Shown here: in pieces, positions 22,701 to 35,600 of the stretch
Layout: each line of letters opens with the position of its first letter
How positions within the stretch are numbered: position 1 is the first letter of the stretch
Assembly (NCBI RefSeq): GCF_002443255.2
Contig: NW_019211454.1
Span: 10,314,248 to 10,378,247 of the forward strand
DNA from: Varroa destructor
Taxonomy: Eukaryota; Arthropoda; Arachnida; Mesostigmata; Varroidae
Length of the DNA: 64,000 nt
Direction of reading: 5' to 3'
Notes under the pieces: generated by a model
What the model saw: the letters and a program-made list of their open reading frames with translations, nothing else
Told to the model about the DNA's origin: nothing
Database searches by the model: none
Position numbers and translations under genes: made by a program

Positions 22701-24400
22701 GTTGTCATTGAAAGAACTAGTTTTCTCCGAAGCGCCAAACGGACCCGCCGTAAAGTTCGGGTAAGTAATGAACACCACAAGCAATGAAAAAGTAATGAAC
22801 ACCGAGAAAGCGTGTCAAAGGGCTGCTCCCACTCGATGTTTCATCAGTAACAATTAGTTCTGCTACTAATCGTAAATCTTCACATTATTGCCACAATTGC
22901 CATCTAAACGAAAGCCTGTTACGAAAAGCCTGTATTAATATATTTTAAATAATGAAAAGGTTCAAAGGTAAAAACCACCAATAAGAAAGACGACTTCAAA
23001 CCTATTTATGAAATATTTGCTTTTTCAGTTATCGTATGTCGCTTTCAGTTTTCTTAGTCGTCTACGTGCTTAATACCAGTATCTCTGTCATGTTTTTAAA
23101 GCATTTTAGATAATTTGAAACTCTAGAGTTAGTATACTGATAAAGCTATGTAAAGTAGCTGACTTACATAATGCAGACGATCCAACCTTTCCTTTATTCA
23201 ATTGTTTATGTATTTGTTTAAGCAAAACCTTGCTACTTGTCTCAATAAATCGATACAAAATTAATCCATAGCAAAAATACTAATTCATAATAAATAACAA
23301 TAACACCTCCACCCACAATCTAATTCTACGTTATTGAGCTAAATGCCCTGAATTATATATAAACTATACAAGTAAAGGCGGCGTAATGGTATGAAGAGAA
23401 GTTAAATCACAATCGCCTAATCTACAGAATTAGGCATATTACTATAAAGTCTATTACCATGGCTTATATAGAATACATATGGTTTTTCTTAAACATGCAT
23501 GCAATACAAACGTGGCAGAAAGAGATCTTTATGATGTAACATTGCAAAAAAAAAGCAATGGAAATAGGATTTTTCAGAGAATTTTCAGGTAACACATACG
23601 AGCTTGATCAAATGTTATGAAGTAATACTGGAACGCCTATTTTGCCCCCGGGAAAATCACTTCCATCACCCCTGTTGCCAGATGATCCCGTCAGTGAAGG
23701 TCACTATTGCTGTCTTTTCAATGGGGTGCGCTATCCGTACACGGGAGGGACTAAGAACATCTCTTGGAGGACGTCATTTGAATTTTAAGAAAATGATTTA
23801 CTTTGTTTCAATAGGAGGCATCAGAGATGGAATATGTAAACGTAATAATTGTGAGTCCTTCTATTTAAATAATGAAAGTGTGTTTGATTAATGAACAAAT
23901 CGATCGACCGCGTAACTTATCTGCATAGTTAGGGCAAACAAGAATATAGCATCTTTTAAACTTTTAACGTGCTAACATTAAATACACAGATATTTTAGAC
24001 ATAAATGTAACATGATGATAAAAGTTGAATAATTTCTCGAAAATTTCCGATAATAGTTCGCGTCGACCCTAATGCACGATAGGGCTAGGCAATTTTTCGT
24101 GCAGGTCATGTCGATGTAATTCGTGTGCAAAATTATATGTAAATTTATTTTAGGCTCCCTTTGTGCTTCTTACTAAAATGCTACATAATTTTTACGCGTA
24201 AATTAGTGACATTTAGCCAATTTTTTTGCTCATTATTATTGTTACTATCATCATCACCATCGAGTCACTATCTATAGCCATATTTGCTGGTGGATCTCAG
24301 CCAAAAAAGGATCCTTATCAGACTACCATCGTGATATCAGTCGGCGATAATACCAATGGAAGCGATTAAATTCGAAGACGCTGAATGTGGATCACGCGAG

Positions 24401-24417
24401 TGGCGCCCTCTGTTGGC
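24401..24417 (-). promoter_or_regulatory. CTCF-like motif upstream of the SDR gene
   Basis: Bases 24401-24417 read tggcgccctctgttggc. The reverse complement contains CCAACAGAGGGCGC, which matches the CTCF core CCASYAGRKGGCRS at 13 of 14 positions. It lies about 510 bases before the SDR start codon. Binding is an inference from sequence only. Confidence 0.4.
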
Positions 24418-24780
24418 GACCGACTGAACGGTAACCCTTGTAGAATGGTTCTGTTCTTGTGTGAAAGCTACTCGCGTCAACAAATAGGTGGGCAACCGGC
24501 AACTCAGATGAATAGTGCTTGTTCGAAGAGCTTTCTGCTGAAAAGAGCTTGAATTGTGCATTCTATAAGCTGTATGAGCTTCCTTTGGGAATATCCTAAA
24601 CTAATCGTAGAGCTGTTAGCTTCTCAGCACAGCAGGTAACGAACGAAAGTTGTCCGAATTGAACTAAATGCTCCCAGGTGATGCACTGGCAACAGAGAAC
24701 GACTGGCTTTCTGTAGTCAAAAGCATCTACGTTTGCAGAAAGTTGCACGTGCAACAATAGCTAACATAATTTACTTTTTG

Positions 24781-24782
<2 letters not shown>

Positions 24783-24811
<29 letters not shown>
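24783..24811. repeat. (TA)n microsatellite
   Basis: About 14 TA units, 117 bases upstream of the SDR start codon. Confidence 0.95.
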
Positions 24812-24813
<2 letters not shown>

Positions 24814-24927
24814 AAAAAGTAATATATACAGGATACTGTAGCACTCGCATGCATGTATATCATTTAATTCAAGACAAATGGTTCATAGCTATAGCTAACA
24901 ATAAACAACTGTAAAACCAGTTTCCAG

Positions 24928-25992
24928 ATGTCGCTGATATTTTTGCTTGTATGCGTTGCAACTCTAGCTGTCGTTCTCTGGTTAGTAACTCGAGAGGAAA
25001 CTGTAACGTTAGATGGCTCCGAATACGTTTTGATCACCGGATGCGATTCCGGAATCGGCTATATGTTGGCGAATCACCTACAAAAAGGAAATGGTCGCAA
25101 TGGCGTATTTCAAGTTATCGCAACCTGTGTTCATCCTTACGGAAAATCCGCTTCCCAGCTGAAATCAGTGGGAATTAAGGTCGTTGGATTGGACTTCACG
25201 AAGGACAATATAAAGTCATTCTGTGAGCAGGTAGATGAACTTGTGGGATCTGCAAAGCTTCACGCAGTCGTGAATAACGCAGGAGTCTGTATAATGGGCG
25301 AGTTCGACTGGTTTACCGACGATCAGATTGACTACATCTTCACAGTTAACACTGGAGCAATTCGACTAGTGAAGTGTCTGATGGCTAGAATTATGAGCAA
25401 CCGAACGCGGGTGATAAACCTGACTAGTGTGAATGGAACGCTCGCTTATCCAGGCCTAGCAATATACTGCTCGTCGAAATACGCACTAGAAGGGTTCTCG
25501 GATGCGCTTGCCATGGAGCTGGCTAAGTTTGGTGTGCACGTCATTAAATTTCGACTCGGTGACTTTTCTAATATTACATCAATAATGGCCAATCAAAAAT
25601 TGCACGCTGACCTTATGTGGCATAATTTTAATGAAGAGCAACGCGCACAGTATGACGCTTATTTCCATGCTTATCAGCGAGTGGTCATGGCCCAGGCTGG
25701 TGGACTGAGTGTGACTAAGTTCAATGATCTGATGTATTGTTTCGACAAAGCACTGCTATCTGTCCGACCTCGGGCACTGTACATATCTGGAAATGCCATT
25801 TATCTAAGCATACTTTGGTTACTGACTTGGATCCCGGAAGTATGGCGAAATGGTTTTGTTGCTTGGACGTTTCAGAAGGCAATGCAGTCCCATGGAGTAA
25901 TCCCGCCAGTAACGTTCAATTACACAGAACATAATAGTACTACAAATATGAATAACTCGAAAAAACGGCACGTTCACCGTGTAATACCTTAA
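24928..25992 (+). CDS. Short-chain dehydrogenase/reductase, retinol/17-beta-hydroxysteroid dehydrogenase-like (SDR9C type)
   Basis: An intact 354-residue NAD(P)-dependent oxidoreductase in one exon. Residues 1-21 form a hydrophobic N-terminal anchor (LIFLLVCVATLAVVLWLV), as in membrane-bound retinol and hydroxysteroid dehydrogenases. The cofactor motif TGCDSGIG is at 37-44, NNAG at 116-119, the structural Asn at 141, and the catalytic triad is Ser167, Tyr180 and Lys184 (YCSSK). The GCDSG form of the glycine motif is typical of the RDH16/HSD17B6/BDH1 branch. A second hydrophobic stretch near 290-307 (YISGNAIYLSILWLLTWIP) may touch the membrane. Substrate (retinoid, steroid, ecdysteroid or hydroxybutyrate) cannot be told from sequence. 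The start is the first ATG of the frame. It follows directly on tttccag, an intron-acceptor-like sequence, so a non-coding first exon may exist. A dead copy lies at 21400-22000. No AATAAA was noticed within the first few hundred bases after the stop. Confidence 0.92.
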   Translation: MSLIFLLVCVATLAVVLWLVTREETVTLDGSEYVLITGCDSGIGYMLANHLQKGNGRNGVFQVIATCVHPYGKSASQLKSVGIKVVGLDFTKDNIKSFCEQVDELVGSAKLHAVVNNAGVCIMGEFDWFTDDQIDYIFTVNTGAIRLVKCLMARIMSNRTRVINLTSVNGTLAYPGLAIYCSSKYALEGFSDALAMELAKFGVHVIKFRLGDFSNITSIMANQKLHADLMWHNFNEEQRAQYDAYFHAYQRVVMAQAGGLSVTKFNDLMYCFDKALLSVRPRALYISGNAIYLSILWLLTWIPEVWRNGFVAWTFQKAMQSHGVIPPVTFNYTEHNSTTNMNNSKKRHVHRVIP

Positions 25993-28900
25993 ATACATTT
26001 AAGCCTGGAAGAAGTAACACTGACCAGCACGAACAACGAAGCTGTGTTTGATAGTGAGCTAGGATGTAAACGAGAGAGAATTACGAAAAATCTCCATATT
26101 AATTAACGGATTAAGGTGTGTTTTTCTATTAGTTACTCGATTGAAATAGTTATGTTGTCGTAAAGCAAGTAGCCGAATTTATTCCGCGATATTGTCAACA
26201 ACTGGCCGGATTGAACGAATAACACGTTACGACTTTTCCTCTGTCCCAATTTATTCATTAGAAACGAAAGCTACCACTTCCAAGCTGTACGGTACCAGTA
26301 ATACTCAGCCATTTATCGTTTCCCATGCATTATAGAACAATTGTTAAAGAGTTTATTGCCCGCAGCTCCGAAAGCCATGGAAATTATTAGCCTATTCTCT
26401 TCTGAAGAAACGGTTTTTTTTTACTGGAAAATTAGTGTAGCAAAATTATTAATGGACTGTCCCTCTAAATAGTGGACAAAATGTACTGATGGGGTGGATG
26501 TGGGTTGGGAACAACTCAGAGAAACATTTACGGCTTTTCCTCTTTACATCAACGTGTCATACTTGGTGTAGGTAATGAAAATGGAGGGAAGCCATCGTAG
26601 CGACTAGCTACGAACCTAATACAATGGTTCAGGCATAAAAGGGCTTTTCCGGCTCGAAATCAATTTGCGTGGCTGTGTATTGAATTCAATATGCAGCGCA
26701 ACAGAAAAATTCGTCCTGAGCGTAGTAGTTGTTATGAGTTGAGCCAAAAAATACGCTATAGCTAAATCATTTTTATGGCGTCCAATAGACTTGGTAGATG
26801 ATACACAAGTAAACGGTGGCAATGGTGTTAGTGATGATAACAGGGTCCTGCAGGCTCATCCACGTAGCGGCTGTGCGCAGTGGGAGGTGTCCGCGTAAAA
26901 GATGTTGCAAGGATAAGTAACTGAATGGAGGCCGAAAGATGCTAAGAACGTCTCTGCACTTTTTGCTTTGCCCCTTAACGCCTTTAATGATAGAAATTAT
27001 ACCACAGTAATATTGCAACTTACTGCAAGAATAGCTCTGGCTTTTTAGAACTATTAGAACGAAACATTTATGTATTAGTTCTATTTAAGCCAAACAACAA
27101 TTTGAAAGCTAGGTGTCTGCATATCTGACGTATCATACTGAATTTACTTGCAAGGTTTCATAACTCCTCTAGCGGTTTTTGACGAATGTTACGATCTGTA
27201 GATATGCCATTTTGTCACACATTGTTTACATGCATGAATACATGCAATCTTCATCCTACAAAGTGGTCAAGCGTTAAATTACATGTCTAAAAAGGACTTA
27301 CAGTTTTACGCGGAAGTGTAATATAAATACGTGCATTAATAGACGTCTGTATTAAAACAAAAAGCATGGACATCATCTGTGACGTGTGTGATCATGTATT
27401 TATGACGTGAATGACATCTTTGTTAATAATTGTCGCATAGTTATTTTTAGATGGGCTGCAAACGGTACTGAGCCTCCTCATATTATTGGTCTTTTGACAC
27501 ACTTTGCTCATGTGTGTAACTGTTATGCCCTACTCATTACCTGAAACTCTTCATCGTACTATGCAGCAACGATACATGAGTACACGCGTAACATTGACAC
27601 ATGAGGATAACACGTTCTGACATGTTCGTCATATTGGGTTCTTTCGTGCCCCCAGATATCATTTTCTTTTTGTCTGTTTTCCGCTCGGTCGCACCTGAAG
27701 AACGTTAATCGTATTTTATGTCCGCTACTTAGACCACCAGACATTACTTCAGATGGCTGGCCTTCAGCATGAGCGCCCTTGTTAGAGCTTATATCACCAT
27801 ATAGTCCTAGGTTAAGCACGCAAGCACGTTGCTCACTGCGCTATAATGGGAACCTGTACGAGTCATCTTTCACAGTAAACAGCTCCTCTTGCTGGAAAAT
27901 TATCTCCGTTAACTTCTCACCTGTAAGTAACTATTATGTATATTGTAATGGCTCTAGACTTTGTCGTTGGGGGACGTAGGTCAAAACCTAAAGCAGTGGC
28001 TCAGGATTGAATGTGTTCAGGGAAGTGGGAAATTTGGCGCTATTTCTATTAGTGTCACAAGCGGGCCATTATAGTCGTCTACTATCATTAGAAACGGATC
28101 GCTATTCAACACAACGGTGTATTCCTATAACGTTGGAGAAAATCTGGCTATGACCATTCGGCAATAGCTTCTTCCTATCTTTGGTAGACCAAAGCTTGTT
28201 CTGGATACAGAAGCTGCGAAAAGAATAATCGAAGAGACTGGGTATGTTAGTAACGTTAAAGCATCGATATGGGCCCGACCGGGTCACTCAACAAAAAATA
28301 TTACGACGGTTTACCAGACTATGACTTCAGATAAAAGGACATCCACGCGATATCGTGATGTATAATTTAAAATTTCAATAAGCACTACGCTACTATGCAG
28401 TATACTCTCACACAGGATTTCTATTTTTATATCCACCCGACTCAACAACTGAAACGCACAGGAAAAAATGTGAAATGAATAAAAACAACAATCGAGCGCG
28501 AAAAATTACTTGGCCTTTTATAGATTTACGTCGTACACGCGTTTCATCAAATATGCATCACTTTAACCTTTTCCTTAATACAAATACCGTTTATCTACAT
28601 CGGAATATTTCGCCAGTGTTTAATACCTGTGCCTGATCTGAATACTCGTTCTTATTCCTTACTCGTAATTACACTCGTGAACGAAATTATACTATGCTAT
28701 TACGTAGTATCTTTATTGCTTTTACTTATTTACAAATATGTTCCCTTTAAGAACTGTAGTATATGCTGTTCCTTATTCAAATACTAGTGTACTTAAGCAA
28801 TTATATACATTTTATATATCTTTTATGCTCAATCCAACTCTGCTGAGTTTTTCGTTATGAACTCATTTTTGCTTTGCAAATTCGGTGCCGAAAGGTTTGC

Positions 28901-29605
28901 CTTGGCGAATCTATGGCACACGCTACGTATATATGTTTCAGCTTTGGTCTATTCAAGTGAAACTTCCGAGCCGTGGCATACAGAGCAGCGCTCCTTAATC
29001 GGTGTACTAGAAATCAAGCCTCATAAACAGGTCTGTCGTTACGGGAAGACCTAGTTGTTGCCATCAGCGGGAACCTCAACCCATAAAAACTGCTTGTTTT
29101 ATATTGAATGCAAAATAGTCGCATCTCTAAGGCGACTGCTGAGGCGACTAAGGTCTGCGGACCACTTAAGGTAGAGGCCTGTAGCCACTTTGCCAATAGT
29201 TAGCCCACCTAGAACTACCTACCCAATGACTGGTTTCAAGCAACATATGAGATAAAAATATCCTGCGTCAGTTGGAAATTTATACAGATTAGCAGCGCCA
29301 TGTAGTAGAAAGCACTACACCCTCCGTGTCTGCTTGATAAAACTAAAGGTAATTCATGCACATTGTCTTATTGGTGTACATGATATTATACTGATAAACT
29401 AATCGCAGTTTTAAAAATCAATACTTTCATTATGTATTTCTTCTTTAAAAAATTACCCTCATAACTACTATAGCACTAGATTGTGCATGAATATACACCA
29501 ATTCTCGATGGGACGGATTATGCGCCAAGGGCAAAAAACGATTAGGTACCGCTCGCTAGAAGCTGACTTTGTGTTTACGCTAATGGCCTTTTGCATATTG
29601 CACAC

Positions 29606-29670
<65 letters not shown>

Positions 29671-31693
29671 CTAAATTAGGTTAGCAGACAGAGAGAACGG
29701 GTATATTATAAACACTGCCACAGTATGTGACATTCAGCATCATTCGAAGCGACCCCGTATCGAACGCACCCTGCACCCAAAAGATGACGAAAAAAATGTT
29801 TGACTCTCATCGTGAATGCCTTCAATAGTAAGTTATCAATGGGTTGCAGCTCTTGTTTGAAGCCCATATTGCTTATTGCAATGGTTCATTCATCAGTTCC
29901 AGCTAAGCATCTATATTCCAAACGACATGGCGTTTGTCGCAAAAATATTACCTTTAACCTTTAGGTGCGAGATGTTAATTGTGAAACCAACTGTGTGGGT
30001 CGGCACAAAAGTAAGCATTGACTTCCTCTATTTAATGCAGTTGCACGGATATTTGGGAGCTTACTTCATATCAAGCGAAGGGAAAGAAATATGGACAAGA
30101 CTGATGATATACGTAGACCTAACTTGAGAACTATGAGAAACATTGGCATGCATGACTTTGTAAATCTAGCCCGATAAACAGTTCGGCTCTTTCTTTATAG
30201 ATTTTTATTAACCTCAGCGAATACCACTGTCTCGTGGGAGCGTGTCGACTTGACGTAGCGCACAAGCGGGCCTATGGTCGCAATGGTGGAAAACGTTTAA
30301 CTTCTGCCTGCCTCTTCGTCCAAGTTCGTTATCGACTAGTGCAGCCAAGAAGACTGCAGTTAAAACTAGGCTGAAAAAAAGCCATATCATAAAAGGTTCA
30401 ACAGAACTATTGCTTGAGTGGAGATTTCATTGGGTTCTCAACTATCCATGGGCTTCACGTATCCAATTGAGGGTTTGGAAAAGTTGTTTATTAGCAATAG
30501 ACCTATATCTATTGTGTAGCACATCCCATTTACACCTAGAATCAGTTAATAAGAATAGCTAAAATTGTATTACTGAACCAAACAGACTTGCACAGCCAGT
30601 ATGGTACACTGAATAACAAGAATAAAAGACTTTCCCATATTTGTTACATTGGAACTGTGGATTCACGTGTCTAAAAAAGAAATCAGTATTGTTTCTTGCG
30701 AACACCAATACCATAATGAATACTAAACGCATAATAATGAAGAGAGACACGGGTTTTTACATTATCGAGCTGAACATCAAGCGGGCGTGAGTAGAAAATA
30801 TTGCATGGCCAATTGTACGGTGAGGAATGTTTTCACTGCGCGTAGAACTCTGTCTTTTGTCAAAATCAATTACCTCCCCATGCCCGAATCGTTAATGCAT
30901 TTCCCGCACTTATATAAAGCGTATTGTGAAACGCGAACCGTTACCCGATAAATTATCTGTTCTTCCGATGCTTTTTCCGTCAAGACTTCACACAAGTTTC
31001 AGTTTTCAATAGATGTTTAATGTTATGATAAGTTGACCCTATCTGTCATTCTTCGATGAGAGGTCAGTGGAAGACTAATAAATCATGGGACGCTACCGAC
31101 TTCATAAGAGAAACCCAGAAGTTCAGACTTTTGAACTTTCTCTATCTTCGCTTCAACTGCAAAGAGGCCAATATCTGAAACGGCTCCACAATAAGATGCC
31201 CTCTGTGAATATATTTTTTGGTCGATTTCGTATCTTCTCACGTTTGCCGGCCCCTTTCCAATATCTTGTGCCGTATGATAGCGAGAAAAAAGCACTGGAC
31301 TTTTATTGACCGCCAGTTTCTGTGATACGTTCAATTTAAGAACTAAACCTGACGTCGAGTCTTTCAAGTAACGTTGACTTATGGCTGATAAATAATATTG
31401 ATAGGAGCTGAAAAGAGGTTATGGCTCAGCAGGAGAGTCGACTGTGGAAAATACAGACGACACTGAGCGTTTCCGCAAAAGACGAATCATTGCCAACAGG
31501 CGCAACCATTTCAAATTATAGGAACGATGAATTAGTTATCTAAGAAATAACTGCACGATTGAACCTCTGATAAATTAACCAAATATAGGACACGTAAAGA
31601 GTAGCCGGCCGATTTTGTCGCTCTCCCCCTGTTTTCGTAAACGAGCAAGGTTTAGCCGACAGTCGAGCGATAAACACAGCAGCGTTTGCGAAG
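25993..31693. other. Intergenic, no gene recognised
   Basis: About 5.7 kb of AT-rich DNA with a long TA microsatellite at 29603-29668. Open frames such as 27559-27819 (-), 26773-27018 (-), 28857-29054 (+) and 31083-31367 (-) show no motif I recognise and lack convincing exon boundaries. Confidence 0.5.
29603..29668. repeat. Long TA/TATG microsatellite
   Basis: Interrupted at first by TATG units, then about 24 pure TA units; the longest dinucleotide array in the window. Confidence 0.95.
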
Positions 31694-32640
31694 ATGGAAA
31701 GCTCCAATTCGGAACAGCGTTTGGTTTTCGTAAAAAGTTATTATCGAAACAGCGTTTGAATCATTACGGTGACACTCCGCAAGTGCCGTACGGCATATGC
31801 GTTGACGTTGAAGGTACCGCTGAAGCAATTAATCAAGAGATTCGAAGAAAGTGACTCACCCGAAAATAGAGTGAAATCAGGGGATCGCGAAGCGCCCGAG
31901 TCACAACATCGCTGCAGTATAAAGCACTACGTATGCCGATCCAACGGTTTTAATACAATACCGCGCGCAACTTGGGCCATCAACAAGCACTCTGAGATTC
32001 ATTTTGAAGCAAGAGCTGTATCTTCATTTCTGGGTACGGTCGACTCAACTAGCAACTATCCAGGATAATTATGAATGTCATTTGCCCGCTGACGCATAAT
32101 GTGCGCAATAGCGACTTCTCACTTTTCTCTGATGAAGCTCATTTCGAATTGGATGGTTAGGGCAATGCACACAATGGTCCCATTTGGAACTTAGAGAAGT
32201 TTTTAGTAACCACCTCACTCACAAAACGTTATTGTGTGTACGGCTACGGGTGCAAGAGTGTCATTAGAATCTTTTTCTTCAAAAATAACGATGGAGCGGC
32301 AATAATCGTCGATGTGTAGCTCTATCATAAAATGGTCTAAGACTTCTTGCGGTCTGAAGTAAGGATATCGGATGCCAGTAAACTTTTGTTTCAATTATTT
32401 ATTTCTTCTTATCTATTTCTTATCTAAAACAGTGTTCGTCGGTCGGCTGATTTCGAAGAGCGGCGGCTGAATTAAGTGGCCACACAATTTCATGATTTAA
32501 TTCGTCTAGATTTCTTCCTGTGAGCCTATGTAAAAGGTACAGTATATAAAATAATGCCGAAAGTGATCCACAACTTGAAACACAGTATGTGCAAAGTGAT
32601 TGGTAGAATTATGCAGGGCAATAATTCAAAATTACTCGGA
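31694..32640 (+). pseudogene. Degenerate DDE (mariner-related) transposase
   Basis: The start ATG at 31694 begins MESSNSEQRLVFVKSYYRNS, the N-terminal helix-turn-helix start of an arthropod transposase family whose members read (eqr)v(f)ivelYYrns. Further on, in changing frames, come EAINQEIRRK and FEESDS, a block matching SArStENIaaV..SV (31880-31940), then a second HTH-like ATWAINKHS. A catalytic block FSLFSDEAHFELDG lies at 32119-32157 (usual form iiFSDEAHFwLnG) and is followed by a stop. YGYGCKSVIRIFFFKNNDG lies near 32240-32300 (usual form g.iGPyFFen..G). RLISKSGG.IKWP near 32445-32485 matches the RliSRsGpvnWPPrScDLtPLD block with the last Asp lost. Several frameshifts and stops make it inactive. 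The 3' end is approximate and no terminal repeats were found. Confidence 0.8.
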
Positions 32641-35600
32641 AAGAACGGAATTATACAAGTGGTTTCTGACATGAACTTCGGCTGGCGTCTTAAATCTCCT
32701 GGTATTTGTCGTTGTTATTTCAATAACACTTTACGCACCTTAAATATACGCTTCGTCTTATTCCAAAGAGGTACCTCGAAAATTTACCAATAGTTTTAAT
32801 TGGCTAAAAAAAATTTCACAAGGTCACGATAGTAGTGTTCTGTTGTTCACATCTATTAATTTAGGATGGATTTATGTAAAAAAAAAAATACATTATCTAA
32901 GAATGCCATTGATATTAGTATCTATGCGGTACATAAAAAAGCCAAATAAAGCAATCATTGAGCATAAATAAACATTCAAGCTTGGACCATGTTCATATAT
33001 AGATGATAAAGTAAATTTTCCTAGATGGTGGTCATATAAGGACACCTGAGACATTTTTCATAATTTGAACACTTCATATTATCGTTAATTATTAATATTG
33101 ATAAGGCATTTGATCAAGTTTGCGAATTGGATGTTCCGTTCTTATGTGTTCTTCCGCATAGCCCTGCAGCCGTGTCCCGCGCATGCATGTCCGTCCAAGA
33201 AGACAATATAGACGACGGTTTTCCTATATGGTATACTTTTTTTTTGTTTTATATAATACTAGACTAGATGTTTAGAAAATCATCATTCCTTCTCATTATC
33301 AACCTCTATATTATGGCTAAGAACGGTCAGACGGAAAAAGCCTATGAAACATTAGAGGTCTTTGCATCATTGAACATATGAGGCAATCATACAATAACAT
33401 CACGCTTGCACTTTGTTGCGTGCCAGGCCATCACCACTTTTCACTGCCTCAAATTCTACTGAGACCTCTAAACCTTTTCTCTCTGTACTTGCCATTTTAG
33501 TAAATAGGCATCAGCTGTCTGTCGACGTGAGCCGCTTCTGATACCGAAAATACTACGCGACCGGAACACACGAACGACAATGACGGGACAGGGCATAGCT
33601 ATCACACACATAGTGCACTGAGGGCCACAATAACATTAAGGGGCATATGATTTCAGATGTATATCTTGCGCCGTAATGTGTGGCGCCCTTCGATACAATA
33701 TTGTTGCATCGTCCAGGCACTGACGTGGGTCTTGTAGATACATGACGGGCACACGTTAGTCTATCGGGCTCATTTGTTGGCTATAGTAAGAGTCGGCTAA
33801 CGTTTGCCCATGGGCGTCTGCTAGATGAGCTGTCAGCCTGGTTTAGAAGGAGTCGGCAGGGTTACTGGGCTGTGTGTGCATGTTTATGGGATAAGCACCT
33901 AACATCCGACAATAAACTGAGCAAAGAACTATGAATTACCTCATCACTTGAAACATAGTGTTTTTTTTGCCACAAGAAATAATGCTCAAGTTTTGAGGTC
34001 ATGGCGGTCATACTTAAACGTAATTTCAAGTAAGAAAGACTGAATCTAATATTTCTGTGTAATATAAAATATAAAAACGGGAAATGAGTATAGACTAATG
34101 AGTTGAAAAAACATTATTACGAATGTACTTTCAGCAACACATACAAAAAGTAGTTTCTTATCCAACGTAAAACCATTGCAGTTCCTTTTTGTCACCATTT
34201 AAGCAAATCAGCTTCGGTAGCTGGAGTGTCTCACAAAAGCGCGCCGCCTTTTGCAAATATTGTTACAGGTTTGATAGATATGGTAACGTCTTCCGAATAT
34301 ATATCAATATATGTGTATGCAAAGCTATATATATATGATTGGGCTCAAAGATAGATGTTGCTATAATGAATGTATTTGCGATTTCGGCCGGCTGGGGGAT
34401 ACACAGTACCGCTGAGCAGGCCAACTAGTCGCCAATGGTCGACTCTTGTCATAGTTGAAAATTGGCTAGCCGCTTGGTGGGGTCGCGGAAGGGGAGAGAA
34501 TAGATGATCTGGGTCGCCGCCTTTTGAGGAGTCTACAACAGGCTGCAGAAGAGTTCTCGACGTTGACAGAAGCTGGCAGGGCACTATATATGATGCTGCA
34601 GTGATTGGCATTGTATAGCATAATGAAATTTAAACACGATGAACGCATTATTGATTCGCCTAGATTTGACGAGAAAGAAGTGGTTCGACATCTTGGGTGT
34701 CTCCTTAGAAATACTTAATATAGCGAGCGTGATTCGCTTGTCATGATTTGAGCAGGTAGCATCTGTTTATGAAAGCTGTAAGGTATAGCTTCAATGATTG
34801 CCGACAACAACAAGCACAGACGTTACAAACACTGACGTTACGCAATGTGCGTAACAACCCGTGTCGTAAACAAACATTTCGCACTTCTGATAGATTATAG
34901 TCGCATATGATAATGGGTGCTAGAATTCTGCGTCTATATACCTATATTGATGACCGAACATAGGACCTTGACTGCGAGTTCCCTTGAAACAACAGAGAAA
35001 TAGACTTAAGTAAATAAGAAGGCCACACTTCTATAGCAAAAGACTTACTGAAAGAGTATCCATTGCAGATAAACAAGGGCTTATCAATTCATTGTATCCA
35101 ATTATCAACCTGGAGTGTGACACGGGTCAGTGATGTTATTGGCCATAGGCCGGGTCTAAAGTTTACCTAGTGTCAAGGACACATACCTGATTTTCCTTAA
35201 ATGTAACAGTTACATGTGCCGATTTGACCGAGGTAGGCCTTGAAAGGCCCTATTGAAAAAAATGAAAAACAGTTTACTGGAAGCAGCAGGACTATTATTC
35301 GTACGACTGAATGCCGTCACAGAAAAATTGCCGGAGTTTTATAGCTATTATAACAACATATAGTATTTAATGTCGTTTTTAAGAATATATTTAATAGCGA
35401 TGATGGATCGAAGTTCAATTCTGCTTGAGGCGAACGATAGAAACGAGAAGATATATCTGTAGACAGCCTGCGTGAGACCATCGAATTCTCTGTCTAGAGT
35501 GCCTCGTCTCTATCTACTGACGAGAGCATCTCGCCGTATTTGCCGGCTATTACTGCTAGCGGCGAGATTCGATTGCATTATAAGCTATGCCCAACAGATG

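Larger units (their letters stand above)
22001..24927. other. Intergenic region upstream of the SDR gene
   Basis: Contains two TA microsatellites (22480-22513, 24783-24811), a CTCF-like motif at 24401-24417 and a weak ankyrin-like exon candidate on the - strand (22598-22700). The intact SDR begins immediately after a tttccag sequence at 24921-24927, so a 5' UTR exon may lie somewhere in this stretch. Confidence 0.5.

Noticed and set aside
33090..33120. INIDKAFDQV, similar to the reverse transcriptase motif of LINE elements
   Set aside because: Surrounding residues do not fit reverse transcriptase and no YADD-type motif is nearby; a short chance match is likely.
34345..34648. Two overlapping minus-strand frames and a plus-strand frame with RALYMML resembling the SDR end
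   Set aside because: The similarity is limited to a few residues, and no other SDR block is in order with it.
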